From contig LGRX02035501.1 in NCBI GenBank assembly GCA_001247695.2, positions 61,776 to 125,775 on the forward strand: a stretch of DNA of 64,000 bases. The letters are read 5' to 3'. Source of the stretch: Cymbomonas tetramitiformis. Its lineage: Eukaryota > Chlorophyta > Pyramimonadophyceae > Pyramimonadales > Pyramimonadaceae. Numbering within the stretch: the stretch's first letter is position 1; each line of letters opens with the position of its first letter. Shown in pieces: positions 21,514 through 31,755 of this stretch. Below the pieces are notes generated by a model that was not told the DNA's origin, did no database searches, and was given only the letters and a program-made list of their open reading frames with translations. The position numbers were made by a program, and so were the translations under genes.

Positions 21514-21786
21514 TTGGGCACAACCGACTTTGACTCACCAGTGAAGCTCCCCAACGGCTGGACCGCGTGCTTCACACCAGCCGCTGTTCGCAAGGCAAAC
21601 ACGGATCGGTTTGGGAAGTCCTCGGTGTCAGCACACAAGTGTCTTTGTATAAATTGTGGTAAACAAGGGGAGAAGCGGTGTGGTGGCTGTCACCAAGCAG
21701 TGTATTGTTCCCATGATTGTGCGATAAAGCACTGGAAGTCGTGCCATCGACAGGAATGTAGTAATAAAGCAAAGCTGAAGAAGTAG
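21514..21786 (+). CDS. MYND zinc-finger protein, terminal exon
   Basis: The frame carries a full MYND signature: CLCINCG, KRCGGCHQAVYCSHDC, HWKSCHRQEC. These are the seven Cys and one His that bind two zinc ions. MYND fingers mediate protein-protein contacts, often in chromatin or signalling proteins. There is no ATG in the frame before the finger and a TAA lies just upstream (21511-21513), so this is probably a last exon. actcaccag ending at 21542 is a usable acceptor, giving KLPNGW as the first residues. Stop TAG at 21784. It sits inside the 143-bp repeat field, with ~4.5 units before and two decayed units after, so the repeats may be intron or flank sequence of the same gene. Confidence 0.65.
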   Translation: MGTTDFDSPVKLPNGWTACFTPAAVRKANTDRFGKSSVSAHKCLCINCGKQGEKRCGGCHQAVYCSHDCAIKHWKSCHRQECSNKAKLKK

Positions 21787-21957
21787 GCAAAAACGTACCT
21801 TGCCAACCGTAATTGATCAAGACCAATGTTAATAAAATATGTATATGTGCGCATTGTGTGTGCGTATTGTAAATAAATAGCGCTGCCAGCTGTCTGCACG
21901 CACGGGGTGGGGAATGATTGTAACACATAGAACATCAATGTAAATGAGACTGCGATA

Positions 21958-22208
21958 AATTCGGCGTCTGGCCGGAGCTGTTCAAAAAGTCTCATTAGCT
22001 TAATGAGCAGTTGTGCAAAGTTTCTGACCTTTGTGGTTTTTCTTTACAGTTTGCTTGAAATCTTCTGTCGTAATATGACATGTGTATCTGCTTAAATCGA
22101 TATATTCGGCGTCTGGCCGGAGCTGTTCAAAAAGTCGCATTAGCTTAATGAGCAGTTGTGCAAAGCTTCTGACCTTTGTGTTTTTCTTTACAGTTTGCTT
22201 GAAACCTT
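21958..22208. repeat. Two degenerate 143-bp-type units
   Basis: tcggcgtctggccggagctg replaces the older unit start, then cattagcttaatgagcag and ttctgacctttgtg recur as in 20826-21470. Confidence 0.8.
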
Positions 22209-22734
22209 TACAGCAGAAAGCTTGACAGCATTTGTTTGACCATCATACTCCAAATGTATAAACGGTTTTATTACCATCTTTGTATATGTAAATAATATGT
22301 TTTTATAATGAATAAGAGTATTGTTTCGAATTGCTCATTTTGTTGAAACCCAAAACGTCATAACCTCTTCGTTACTTAGAGTTATGTGAGTTATGACATG
22401 ATATTTCATGCACATACACTCCACTTGACTAGGAAACCTTCACACATATGGATATATCATGCATCCACGACTCAAAATTGATGACTTTGATCATTACCCA
22501 CTACTTTTGCAGGGTCACCATACTAGAAAAATCCCCAAAAAATCATTTATCATCAAAAGTCGTGAATGATGGGAAATTTTCATCCTTAAGACCCTATAAG
22601 TGCACGAAAATCATTATAAGTTCATGAAATATATCAGATACTCGACTAATTGCGGCGCAATGTAGGGTTGCCCTCTGCTGCATAAACGTATATAATCATA
22701 TATATTGCACATCCTGCTATGATACTTCGATTAA
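22209..22734. other. Spacer with no recognisable gene
   Basis: AT-rich unique sequence. I see nothing in it. Confidence 0.45.
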
Positions 22735-23757
22735 AGTCCAAAAAAGGGCCTCGTAGTCCACAACATCGTTACAAATCATCTCCGAGCGATACTCGGTACA
22801 AGGGTGACCATCGGGAGAATCCATGGCATGCTACTTGTGTATGCGTACTAGTACACTGTCTGCTAGGCCTCTGGCATCTCTTCATAACTCGAATATGCAC
22901 CTTAGACATCGACCGGGGTCCCAAAAAATGGGTCTCGTAGTCCACAACATCGTTGTACATCATCACCGAGCGATACTCGGTACAAGGGTGCCCGTTGGGA
23001 GAATCCATGGTATGCTACTTGTGTATGCGTACTAGTACGCTGTCCGCTAGGCCCTGGCATCTCTTCAAAGCTCCAATATGCACCTTAGACATCGACCGGG
23101 GTCCCCAAAATGGGTCTCGTAGTCCACAACATCGTTGTACATCATCACCGAGCGATACTCGGTACAAGGGTGACCATTGGGAGAATCCATGGCATGCTAC
23201 TTGTGTATGCGTACTAGTACGCTGTCTGCTAGGCACTGGTATCTCTTCATAACTCGAATATGCACCTTAGACATCGACCGGGGTCCCCAAAAATGGGTCT
23301 CGTAGTCCACAACATCGTTACAAATCATCTCCGAGCGATACTCGGTACAAGGGTGCCCGTTGGGAGAATCCATGGTATGCTACTTGTGTATGCGTACTAG
23401 TACGCTGTCCGCTAGGCCCTGGCATCTCTTCAAAGCTCCAATATGCACCTTAGACATCGACCGGGGTCCCAAAAAATGGGTCTCGTAGTCCACAACATCG
23501 TTGTACATCATCTCCGAGCGATACTCGGTACAAGGGTGACTATTGGGAAAATCCATGGTATGCTACTTGTGCATGCGTACTAGTACGATGTCTGCTAGGC
23601 TCTGGCATCTCTTCATAACTCAAATATGCACCTTAGACATCGACCGGGGTCCCCAAAATGGGTCTCGTAGTCCGCAACATCGTTATACATCATCACCGAG
23701 CGATACTCGGTACAAGGGTGCCCGTTGGGAGAATCCATGGCATGCTTCTTGTGTACC
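22735..23757. repeat. 183-bp tandem repeat, ~5.6 copies
   Basis: The marker tcgtagtccacaacatcg falls at 22751, 22935, 23117, 23300, 23483 and 23665 (spacings 182-184). Each unit has the hairpin ccgag-cgata-ctcgg and the palindrome gtactagtac. Frames through the array shift between units and are not genes. Confidence 0.93.
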
Positions 23758-24157
23758 CCAACCTACCATGAGATTGATTTGTGTAAACACACTTGTAGGG
23801 TTGGGTTTAACCCGCAACTTATTACCACAAATGGCATCACGCCAACAGGCTCACACCCACAAACATCATTGGCCAACATATACCCCTTGGATATGTGTGG
23901 TCGCCCGGGCAATCTCACGCCAAGAGCTACTCCAAAAAAATTCGTAAAGATGGCCAACTGTTTGAACACCCAGTGCGGAAACCGCAATGTAACAAAAAAT
24001 GCTACCCCCTCGGCAATATGCATCCAATGGGAAGGCGACAAGTGGTTTAGAGGCCAATGGCACAAAAGACAATCATGTTTGGGTCACAAAGTCAACATAA
24101 TATGAAGGGCAGTATGACCGTAGCCTTAAAAGACACCGAAAAAAATTATGGCGTGAA
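23758..24157. other. Spacer with no recognisable gene
   Basis: Contains tagggttgggtttaaccc near 23797. Overlapping frames on both strands look fortuitous. Confidence 0.4.
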
Positions 24158-24205
24158 AGTACTTGTCATAGTACTTTCGAGCTCGAAAGTACTATGACAA
24201 GTACT
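24158..24205. repeat. 48-bp perfect palindrome
   Basis: acttgtcatagtactttcga and its exact complement meet with no spacer at 24181/24182. Each 24-bp arm also holds agtact. It lies directly at the left edge of the truncated chromovirus copy. Confidence 0.95.
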
Positions 24206-24229
24206 GTGGGGCAGTAGCCAATATCCAAA

Positions 24230-24538
24230 GTGCTCAGCCATGGACGTGCTTATGAGTTAGATTTCGGGGATCTCGATATTCGTATCCATCCGGTGCAGCC
24301 TGTATCCAGAATAGAGTTGTATAACGACTCGATTCAAGCACCTTTGCCTCTGCCACAAATGATCACCGAAGAAGGGCAACCACTGTTTGAGATATCACAC
24401 ATACTCTCAGATAAGATCACTAGAGGTGTCAAGTACTATTTAGTGCGATATGCAGGCTACGGCCCTGAGCATGACACCTGGGTCAAAGCCACAGAGCTGA
24501 CCAATGCAGCAGACATGATAGTTGCCTATGAAGGCTGA
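24230..24538 (+). pseudogene. Integrase C-terminus with chromodomain (fragment)
   Basis: 102 codons equal to the last part of the pol frame at 45410-45721. The chromodomain (FEISHILSDK ... YYLVRYAGYG ... DTWVKATEL) keeps its aromatic residues. In chromoviruses this domain reads histone marks and steers integration. Catalytic parts are missing. Confidence 0.85.
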
Positions 24539-25558
24539 CATTATATTAAGCCGCATGCCCTTACTTCTTGTAATATATACTAATACATGTCGATCATCTA
24601 TATACCTTGCTCTTAATGTTCTATCATTATGTTGCATAGAAGCAGGCGACATTGATCCTTCCTTGCTAAAGGTGTAGTGAGCCTTGTATAAAATCATACC
24701 CGTGCACAGATACACACACATGCGAGATATCGTATCTGTGGATAAATAAAAACTGCTAAATGCTACCTTTGCCAGACCGTGGTTTGTCATTCGGATCTTA
24801 TGGCCAGTAATCCGCGCTACCGGATAATACTGAGGTGGACGGAGTTGTGATCCTGAGTTATGCCTGACACACATAACTAAAACGAATTTCACATTAGTAC
24901 GTGTCGAATCCACTCTGAATCGACAGATGTTCGACAAAGCGCGCGTACCGGACCAAATATTGAGGAGTTGAGCAGACCGGGTAAAGGATTATAAGTCCAA
25001 TCCCGTTAAGCAGGGCCACTCCGTTTGCATTAAAAACAAGCCCCCAAAATCGGGCTCCCCGTTGCCGCCTGTGAACCTCCATAGTAGCTTCAGGAGGGGA
25101 GGAAGGGTTGGGTGCACTATATATAACTGTGGAAACATGTACCCAAGGGTTTTCGTCGATCAGTCATATATATAAGGCCGAGAATCGTTCGTTAAATCGT
25201 CGATCATCGTTCGCAAAGGCGTCGACGGCAAGCGCAAAAATATCCGTAACGTAAACCTCGGATACCTTGAATCGTCACTCTGAAATACGATACGCAATTC
25301 ATGGAAACCTTGAAACGTCACTCTGAAATACGATACGCAATTCATGGGGACTACATCCTAAGAACTGTAAGGCTAAATGCCTAAGGTGAGGGTTTAAAGT
25401 GGACTCAGTTCCCCCCAATATCCTAAAAACACCATGAGGGACGCCTCACATCGGTGTAAGAAGACTGGTACCAGCAGCAGCAACAACAACAAAGACATCA
25501 AAGACATATACAAAGGTATGCCCGTTGTGAGGTCACAACTCTTTTAAGAGGGGAGATC

Positions 25559-26173
25559 TGTCAGGGTTATGACCGATGACATATATGTCATACATGTCAT
25601 ACGTGTCATACCTGTCAGACATGTCATACCATGTCATGTCATGTCATGCCATGTCATGTCATGTCATGTCATGTCATGTCATGTCATGTCATGTCATGTC
25701 ATGTCGTGTCATGTCATATATTATAATGACAGACAGTCGTCAGTACGGTCGACTATGACGGACATGTACAATCATACCATCTGTCATTCACTCACCTTGA
25801 GTGACACTTGTCATCGAGAGGCCAGGTTGTGGCATCGAGATGACAAAGCAAGATGAAGTCTTGAAGAACCGAAAGTGTTCGGAGAAAACTCATCTTCGCT
25901 TCTAGCATGTTCTGAACAAGCATGCGAGTATCATGTGGCTTATTCGTTCAGCCGATACTGATTGTTCAACCAATGCCTTGGGTTCACAACCCAATTGTGG
26001 TGGCATCTATGAGATGCGGGGCATTGCGTAAATGAGGTAGCATTGAGCTATAGCAGTCACTTCTGAAGAAGCACTGCACTCATACCCACACAGACGCTGC
26101 GTGAGCTATTAACGTTCCATAATAGTCTCGCTATATATCATATATCCTATCGCTTCCTAGCGAAGCCCTAAGA
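25559..26173 (+). repeat. Chromovirus LTR
   Basis: Starts tgtcagggttatgaccgatg right after the tract gaggggagatc, and ends gccctaaga. It contains a (tcatg)n microsatellite at about 25628-25712. 615 bp against 576 and 601 bp in the larger element; at least part of the difference comes from the microsatellite. Confidence 0.88.
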
Positions 26174-26514
26174 CAGGGGCAGGTGTTCTCGGATACTAAG
26201 ATGATCTCTCTAGATGTCACCCTGCTGAAAAGTGGGCCGAGCCCCTTTGTGGGCGCGCTATAGCAGAGGGAGTAGCCCCTGGTGTTTTCACTAGCCTGCT
26301 TTGCAGGGATACCGCACTCTCAGGACTTTGTCCCCTTTGCTAGCGTAAATGTTTTATTATTATTATTAGATGATATAAAATACTTAGGCGGTGAGTGTTT
26401 TATAGCACACTGACCGCAACCGTGACAACGGACACTGGTGACACCTCGGGCTGAGGGGTGACAGACATGAGACCCACTGTGCCCCCCCCTTACAGTGGGG
26501 GTGGCAAGATTGGG
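26174..26514. other. Spacer with no recognisable gene
   Basis: Has ctatagcagagggagtagcc near 26262 and a (tat)n run at 26352. No gene seen. Confidence 0.4.
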
Positions 26515-26860
26515 CTCCCCGTGACGGGGTTGGGGTTGGGGACGGTGGTACGGGGGCGGGGTTGGGGTTGGGACGGTGGTAGGCGCGGGGTTGGGGTTGG
26601 GGACGGTGGTAGGCGGGGTTGGGGTTGGGGACGGTGCGGTAGGGGCGGGGTTGGGGTTGGGGACGGTGGTAGGGGCGGGGTTGGGGTTGGGGACAGGTGG
26701 TAGGGGCAGGGGTTGGGGTTAGGGGTGGTAGGGGCGGGTTGGGGTTGGGGACGTGGTAGGGGCGGGGTTGGGGTTGGGGACGGTGGTAGGGGCAGGGTTG
26801 GGGTTGGGGACGGTGGTAGGGGCGGGTTGGGGACGGTGGTAGACGCGGGGTTGGGGAGGG
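26515..26860. repeat. G-rich ~30-bp minisatellite with G-quadruplex potential
   Basis: About eleven units of ggggttggggttggggacgg with gtggtaggggc between them. All the G runs lie on the plus strand. Gly/Val-rich frames here are artefacts of the repeat. Confidence 0.92.
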
Positions 26861-27968
26861 AACACCATCCTTCCTACCTGACGCTTTTTGGCAGGGCCCT
26901 TACCATGTGCACCCACTATCGGGAAAGCCAATCAGAACATGCCAGCTCAAAGATGCCATTGCAATACGTCTTTTGTAAGTGCACAAATGGCAAAACACCA
27001 TTGGTTGTCGATGACGAGCGAGCGACAACTTCGAACTTGAAACTTACCGTTACGTTGAGGGGCCCCCGCTTGCGATAGACCAATACGATAGACCAATACG
27101 ATATCGATAGACCAATACTGAGCAACACGGACAGATCCATTAAAATCCATCTTCACGAAAAGATATCTAATGATTTTCATTCGGTAACTGTTGTCGTCGA
27201 TGAGATATTTCAATTTCGATCTCACAGTGACAGTCAATCGGTATATTCCACGATAATATTATGATTGTCGACGTGTCACAGCAATCGAGCTAACATGCTT
27301 TGTGCCGCATGTCGCGGTTGTCGCTATCAGGTCGACAGTTTCTTTCTCTTCCCTCTCCGGCTCTGCCTCTCGAACATCAACATGCAACATCATCGATCAT
27401 GAAATTCATGATCAATATGGAATTATGGATGGAGTATGGAGAACTTGAGATAGGGATAGGGATAGGGTTCAGAACTATTAAGATGGGGTGCCCTTCCTGT
27501 GACGTCAGCATCGTTGTAAATATCAATGATAAACCAATGAAAATGCTCACATTGTGTTGAAATGGGAATGCAGCATTAAAAATAGAAAGAAAAAGGGGGT
27601 GATCAGTTGTGAGCTCGTGACACGTGATCGTGAGGCTCGTGACATGACATGCATGCTATGTCGTGACATGACATGCTGACATGCCATGCCATGCCATGCC
27701 ATGCCATGCCATAATTATGGATATGCCTTTTTAAATACAAAAATTGAAGAAACAAGATTAGATACATATGACAGTGCACAGCCCTGCCCGTGCCCTCTCG
27801 ACTCCACGAACTGCGATGTAATAAAATTCCCGACGCGAGTCCGACGCTGACGCTGCTCATCTCGATCTGCAGATGCAGACTCCACGTGATATATTCCCGG
27901 AAAAACCGTTGCGAAGCTCATTTCCTCAACAAACTTTCTCTTAACCGTCCTCTAAGCACTCAACAAAA
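26861..27968. other. Spacer and 5' flank of the thymosin-like gene
   Basis: Small repeats gatagaccaatac lie at 27074-27118 and a (catgc)n microsatellite at about 27680-27712. The last ~150 bp before 27969 is the likely promoter and 5' UTR, but I see no clear TATA box. Confidence 0.4.
27661..27712. repeat. (catgc)n microsatellite
   Basis: Pentanucleotide run with related acatgc words on its left side. Confidence 0.85.
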
Positions 27969-28210
27969 ATGAACGCCGAAGCTCTCCAAAAGGAAATTGA
28001 AGCAAAGAAGGAGAAGATGACACACGTCGAAGTCGCCGAGAAGAATAGCCTTCCCACGGCCGAAGGTACGGATACGAGTGTGGTTTTTTTTCACTTCTCA
28101 TCACGTGGCCTGTCTCGCAAACTTCCTTGAAACAAATCTGCCTAATTTTTATCCGTAGCTGACGTCTTCACTTTGGTGAAACAGACATCAAGGCCGAGAA
28201 GGAAGGCTAA
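27969..28210 (+). CDS. Beta-thymosin-like actin-binding protein, two exons
   Basis: Exon 1 is 27969-28065 and exon 2 is 28185-28210, joined across a 119-bp GT-AG intron (gtacgg ... gaaacag) that interrupts a Glu-Asp codon boundary in phase 1. The product is 40 residues, the typical length of a single beta-thymosin. It shows an N-terminal amphipathic helix (residues 3-15), then HVE-x-x-EKNSLPTAEDI and a KAEKEG end. In this family the helix and the LKxxET/EKN-LPT region clamp a G-actin monomer, controlling the free actin pool in the cytoplasm. An AATAAA at 28281-28286, 71 bp after the stop, fits as poly(A) signal. Without splicing the frame is lost, which explains why it looks absent in simple translation. 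Confidence 0.85.
28066..28184 (+). other. Intron of the thymosin-like gene
   Basis: GT-AG borders. Removing it restores the conserved LPTAED junction exactly. An earlier tccgtag at 28152-28158 could serve as an alternative acceptor, giving a longer basic tail and losing the thymosin end. Confidence 0.8.
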
Positions 28211-28280
28211 ACATCCTGAAAGACAGCGGTCAAGAACCGCGCAGCTGGTTGTGTCCGAGCACAATGGGATGCTGCACGAA

Positions 28281-28286
28281 AATAAA
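28281..28286 (+). terminator. Poly(A) signal AATAAA
   Basis: Canonical hexamer 71 bp downstream of the thymosin stop codon. Confidence 0.5.
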
Positions 28287-28410
28287 CTGCCCGGCCATCT
28301 ATGTCCGGGTGCTTGAAGCTTGTGCATAGCAAGTTTACACATCGGAGGCGAACTTCTTGCAGTGTATATTTATATCTTTATATAATACACTGTATTATTC
28401 ACTCGCTACC

Positions 28411-28665
28411 TCATGTACTGCGCCAGCACGCTTGCTTTTCTTGATCTAGCCTTTGTCCAGCTTCATCCAGCCGCACCATTTTGAGTTCGTCTTCTTGTAT
28501 TTCTTTATCTTGTTTCTTCCTGTGTGGTTGCTTTAAGTTTGTTACGTCACCAACTTTTCGTTCAATTCTTGCTCTGGTTTTATCTCCTGATAGTTTTGGC
28601 TGGAAAACACGTAACCTGTTTTTTAAAAGAATTTCTGTGGTGGGAATTTTCATATGTGCCAACAT
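28411..28665 (-). CDS. Hypothetical charged protein
   Basis: An 84-codon frame very rich in Lys, Glu, Gln and Arg, with heptad-like spacing over its last 45 residues (KKQDKEIQEDELKMV). A coiled coil is possible. The opposite strand has an equally long hydrophobic frame, so one of the two is a shadow; the charged one looks more protein-like. No family is recognised. Confidence 0.2.
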   Translation of the reverse strand: MLAHMKIPTTEILLKNRLRVFQPKLSGDKTRARIERKVGDVTNLKQPHRKKQDKEIQEDELKMVRLDEAGQRLDQEKQACWRST

Positions 28666-28779
28666 TTCTTACTGGATTAATTTTGACAACAGCAGTTCTA
28701 GCTTTCGGCGCCTTCGTTTGATGCTGAAGAGCTTGCACCACAAACTGAACAAACCTCCCCCTGTCTAATGCTTTCTATC

Positions 28780-30597
28780 TGTAACGGGTTCCACGTTGTA
28801 TTAATCTATAAACACACAATCATTCGGTATTCTCTTTTTCTTTTTGTTGCAGTATTGCTTGCGTGTTAAGTTCATTATTCGCATTCTCGAAGTAGTGAAA
28901 TACGAATTCAATAGGTAGTTCTGAATATTACTTGAAGGCAAGCTCTAAGGTGGTCTTATATATATATATAACGTCTGCAGGATTCATTTTCGAAAACTCC
29001 TCCATTTGTGAGGTTATAAGCTTAGAAGAATTTGACAACACCTGTAAAATTGACATTGTGTAGTACTTGGAGCTATTTCGTTCCCTCACGGATTTTTTGT
29101 CATCTAACGGTTATGGAGTTGAAGCGCAGCGTTTCGCTTCGCATGCACAACGTCTAATGCAGACCTGTGAACTAAGATGAATTGAAGCTTTGCCTTGCAC
29201 CGTCTATATATTATACGATACTTCTCAATTGCATGTTGGTTGATATACCTGTATCAAACTATGAATTGTTTTACAAAACCATGTGTCGTTTTTCAATCTG
29301 TATTTGGAAGCGGACGTTGGGTACGGTAAATTTGGGCACTTAACAGACCTGTGCAACATGTTTGCGCTGCGGCGAATGATATGCATCACACTTACAATGT
29401 GATTCCAAGTTCAGTAGTTCAAATCGGATGGCCAATGAGCCGCCATAATCGATCAAAAATCGGCGATAGGCCTGATCTGGGATTTTTTTGGCGAAAAACA
29501 TGGTCAAACCTGCCCATTCTGCGTTTTTTTCTGCATATGTACAATTATTAGACAAAGTATGAATGATATATCTGAAATAATTGACTGAATACGTCATGTT
29601 TCTGAAAAGTGTGAACATGATTTTTGAGGATCTGCATCACGGGACGTAATCCGCGCAAAAACCCTAACCGGTGCAAACATAGTAACGAGCTCGCTTTTGG
29701 AAAGCGATGCCAGTTGGACTATAGGTTTTGAAAGCTATAAGCTGACTTAAATATCGAAGGATTGTCTGGAGAATTACCGTCGTAAGTTACTTTTTAAGGC
29801 GTGTATGCTAAAACTAGACACATCACTGATTTCGGCAGCACGCCCTGAGTCATGTTGCCTTAATCACGACTTGTGCTTAAGTCAGTTGCAACACGCAATA
29901 GAAAAAAAATGTCCTTGAACTCTCCAGGATCTCTTCCCAAATACACGAGTTGGTTGTGTGCATGCTGGACAAATACTAAAGAGGAGACAGCTCGACGCAT
30001 TGCCAATATTTCTTGGAAAGCGCCGGTATGCGGCACCTGGTTAGTTTTGAACAAGGGTGCACGTTCACCATGTACCATCGGCCTCAAATCACTTTCCTAA
30101 GCGCGCACCCTTCACCCAAACGTATCACAAGGGACCGCGTAGCTTACGATGAGTCACATACCCGCAATCTCAACCTGTGCTATGACAGTGAGGTGCAGCA
30201 AGCAGAAAAACACACCTAAATTTCCAAGGCGTTTGGCCATAATTGAGTGAGTGATATTCGTGCCCCTTTACAAATGCGTGTCTGTCTTAGGTGTTTTGTG
30301 TGACAGGTACACACCGTATGTGGCACGACCAGGCAGGCGGCTTCCGAAAACAGCCTATGGTTGATGCTGAATAGATTGTCATTGCTTTTTCATTGGCTTG
30401 CTTTCTCAGTTGGTAACCTTATAGTAAACTTAGATACTCTCCTTTTCGGAGGGTGAAACAATATGTTGTTATTATTCGCCATATCCAACTACTATGTCTA
30501 AAGGAGGGCAAACTTCGCATCTGGCATCTACGTGGAAACAGAGGCACGTGTTTCCAACTCACAGGGCGTGGCGGTAGGCACCACAGTTGCTTCTATG
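28780..30597. other. Spacer with short unconvincing frames
   Basis: Includes a (ta)n run at 28960. Frames of 60-90 codons at 29340-29620 and 29860-30220 occur on both strands without domains. No RNA gene or array. Confidence 0.35.
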
Positions 30598-30906
30598 CTA
30601 GCCGCTGCGGGCAAAGCATATGCCGCAAAAAAAACCTTCTGCAAAGTCGGCCTGCCCATCTGTTACCACCTCCTGACCGAGATCCGAGGCCTCATCTTGC
30701 TTCTGACTTTCCGTACTTGTCCACTCATCTGCGAAGTGCGTTTTCACATGTGAGAGAGCTTCTGTGATCAGCTCTGGCTTCTTCCCTGAGGGTAAACGAG
30801 TGGCGCCGAAAAATACGAGGATTCCATTTAGGGACTCTACCTTCAGCCCATTCAGGGGTGAGATTCCATTCAGGGGTGAGATGCATTTCCCGTTCCCGGT
30901 CAGCAT
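30598..30906 (-). CDS. SAP-motif-like fragment
   Basis: 102 codons. A duplicated ISPLNG pair near the N-terminus comes from a 17-bp tandem duplication at about 30854-30884. Next is LNGILVFFGATRLPSGKKPE then LITEAL, which follows the second half of a SAP helix-extended-helix motif (L-x-x-x-G-L-P-x-G-K-K-x-E-L-I). SAP motifs bind AT-rich DNA in chromatin proteins. The tail is acidic. The first SAP helix is not obvious, so this may be one exon or a remnant. Confidence 0.3.
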   Translation of the reverse strand: MLTGNGKCISPLNGISPLNGLKVESLNGILVFFGATRLPSGKKPELITEALSHVKTHFADEWTSTESQKQDEASDLGQEVVTDGQADFAEGFFCGICFARSG

Positions 30907-31294
30907 GTATTGCCTTTAGTTTCTCGATATCTCTAACTTAAAATTTGAAAAATTCGCCTGCGGCGGGCAATTTTCGAGACTGGCCGGGCTGGCCGAAACA
31001 GGGCCTGGAAGTTTTGCAACTGCAGCCCGCAAAAGTTTGGGGAAGATATATGCTCTGACGCCTAGGGGCCCGCCACCCCCCTCCCCAGCCTTTGTTTAAA
31101 GCCGGGGTCCCCTCCCCCACGGAACATCTTTTTCGCTCGGGGTATCACCTTGTGTCGTCAAAATGTCACATATTACTTGTATAATCTATAATGTTGTCAT
31201 ACAGTGTGCACACAAATCAAGACAATCATCGAAGCCAAGTACCTTAACACTACCTATTATAGACTCGACGAGCAGTGGGCGCGCATAATATTAA
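30907..31294. other. Spacer with no recognisable gene
   Basis: GC-rich with inverted words gggtcccctcccccac and its partners. No gene. Confidence 0.4.
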
Positions 31295-31755
31295 ACCCAG
31301 ATCTTGCGTCTCGGGCACGGCTCGAGGCCATCCGAGCCCTGCACGCACGTCGAACTCCCCGCCGTGCGCGGCAGGGGTCGTGTGGGGTGCGTCACATGTG
31401 AAACTCCATCAGCGGGTGCTCCGTTGGTCTCGGAAAATTGCTGACGCACGAGAACTTACCCAGATCTTGCGTCTCGGGCACGGCTCGAGGCCATCCGAGC
31501 CCTGCACGCACGTCGGACTCCCCACCGTGCGCGGCAGGGGTCGTGTGGGGTGCGTCACATGTGAAACTCCATCAGCGGGTGCTCCGTTGGTCTCGGAACA
31601 TTGCTGACGCACGAGCACTTACCCAGATCTTGCGTCTCGGGCACGGCTCGAGGCCACCCGAGAGTCCGGAGAGCCCGACGTGCGTGCATCCCGCGACATG
31701 CATGGTGCGGAAGGGCCCGGATGGCTTCGAGCCGTGCCCGCGACGCAAGATCTGA
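31295..31755. repeat. 163-bp tandem repeat ending in an inverted copy
   Basis: acccagatcttgcgtctcgg recurs at 31295, 31458 and 31621, each followed by gggcacggctcgaggccatc. The third unit is cut at about 31670. At 31710-31755 the first ~45 bp of the unit return in reverse orientation (ggcttcgagccgtgcccg ... gcaagatct), so the right end folds back on the array. Confidence 0.9.

Larger units (their letters stand above)
24216..26173 (+). mobile_element. 5'-truncated chromovirus copy
   Basis: From about 24218 the sequence parallels 45400-47379 of the larger element: end of integrase, chromodomain, 3' non-coding part, polypurine tract and a complete LTR. Everything upstream of the integrase tail is absent and the break abuts the 48-bp palindrome. 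Divergence from the larger copy is a few per cent, judged by eye. Confidence 0.85.

Noticed and set aside
26458..27078. Gly/Val-rich frames over the G-rich array
   Set aside because: Repeat artefact without flanking coding sequence.
28481..28768. Hydrophobic plus-strand frame
   Set aside because: Overlaps a charged minus-strand frame of better composition; no domain in either.
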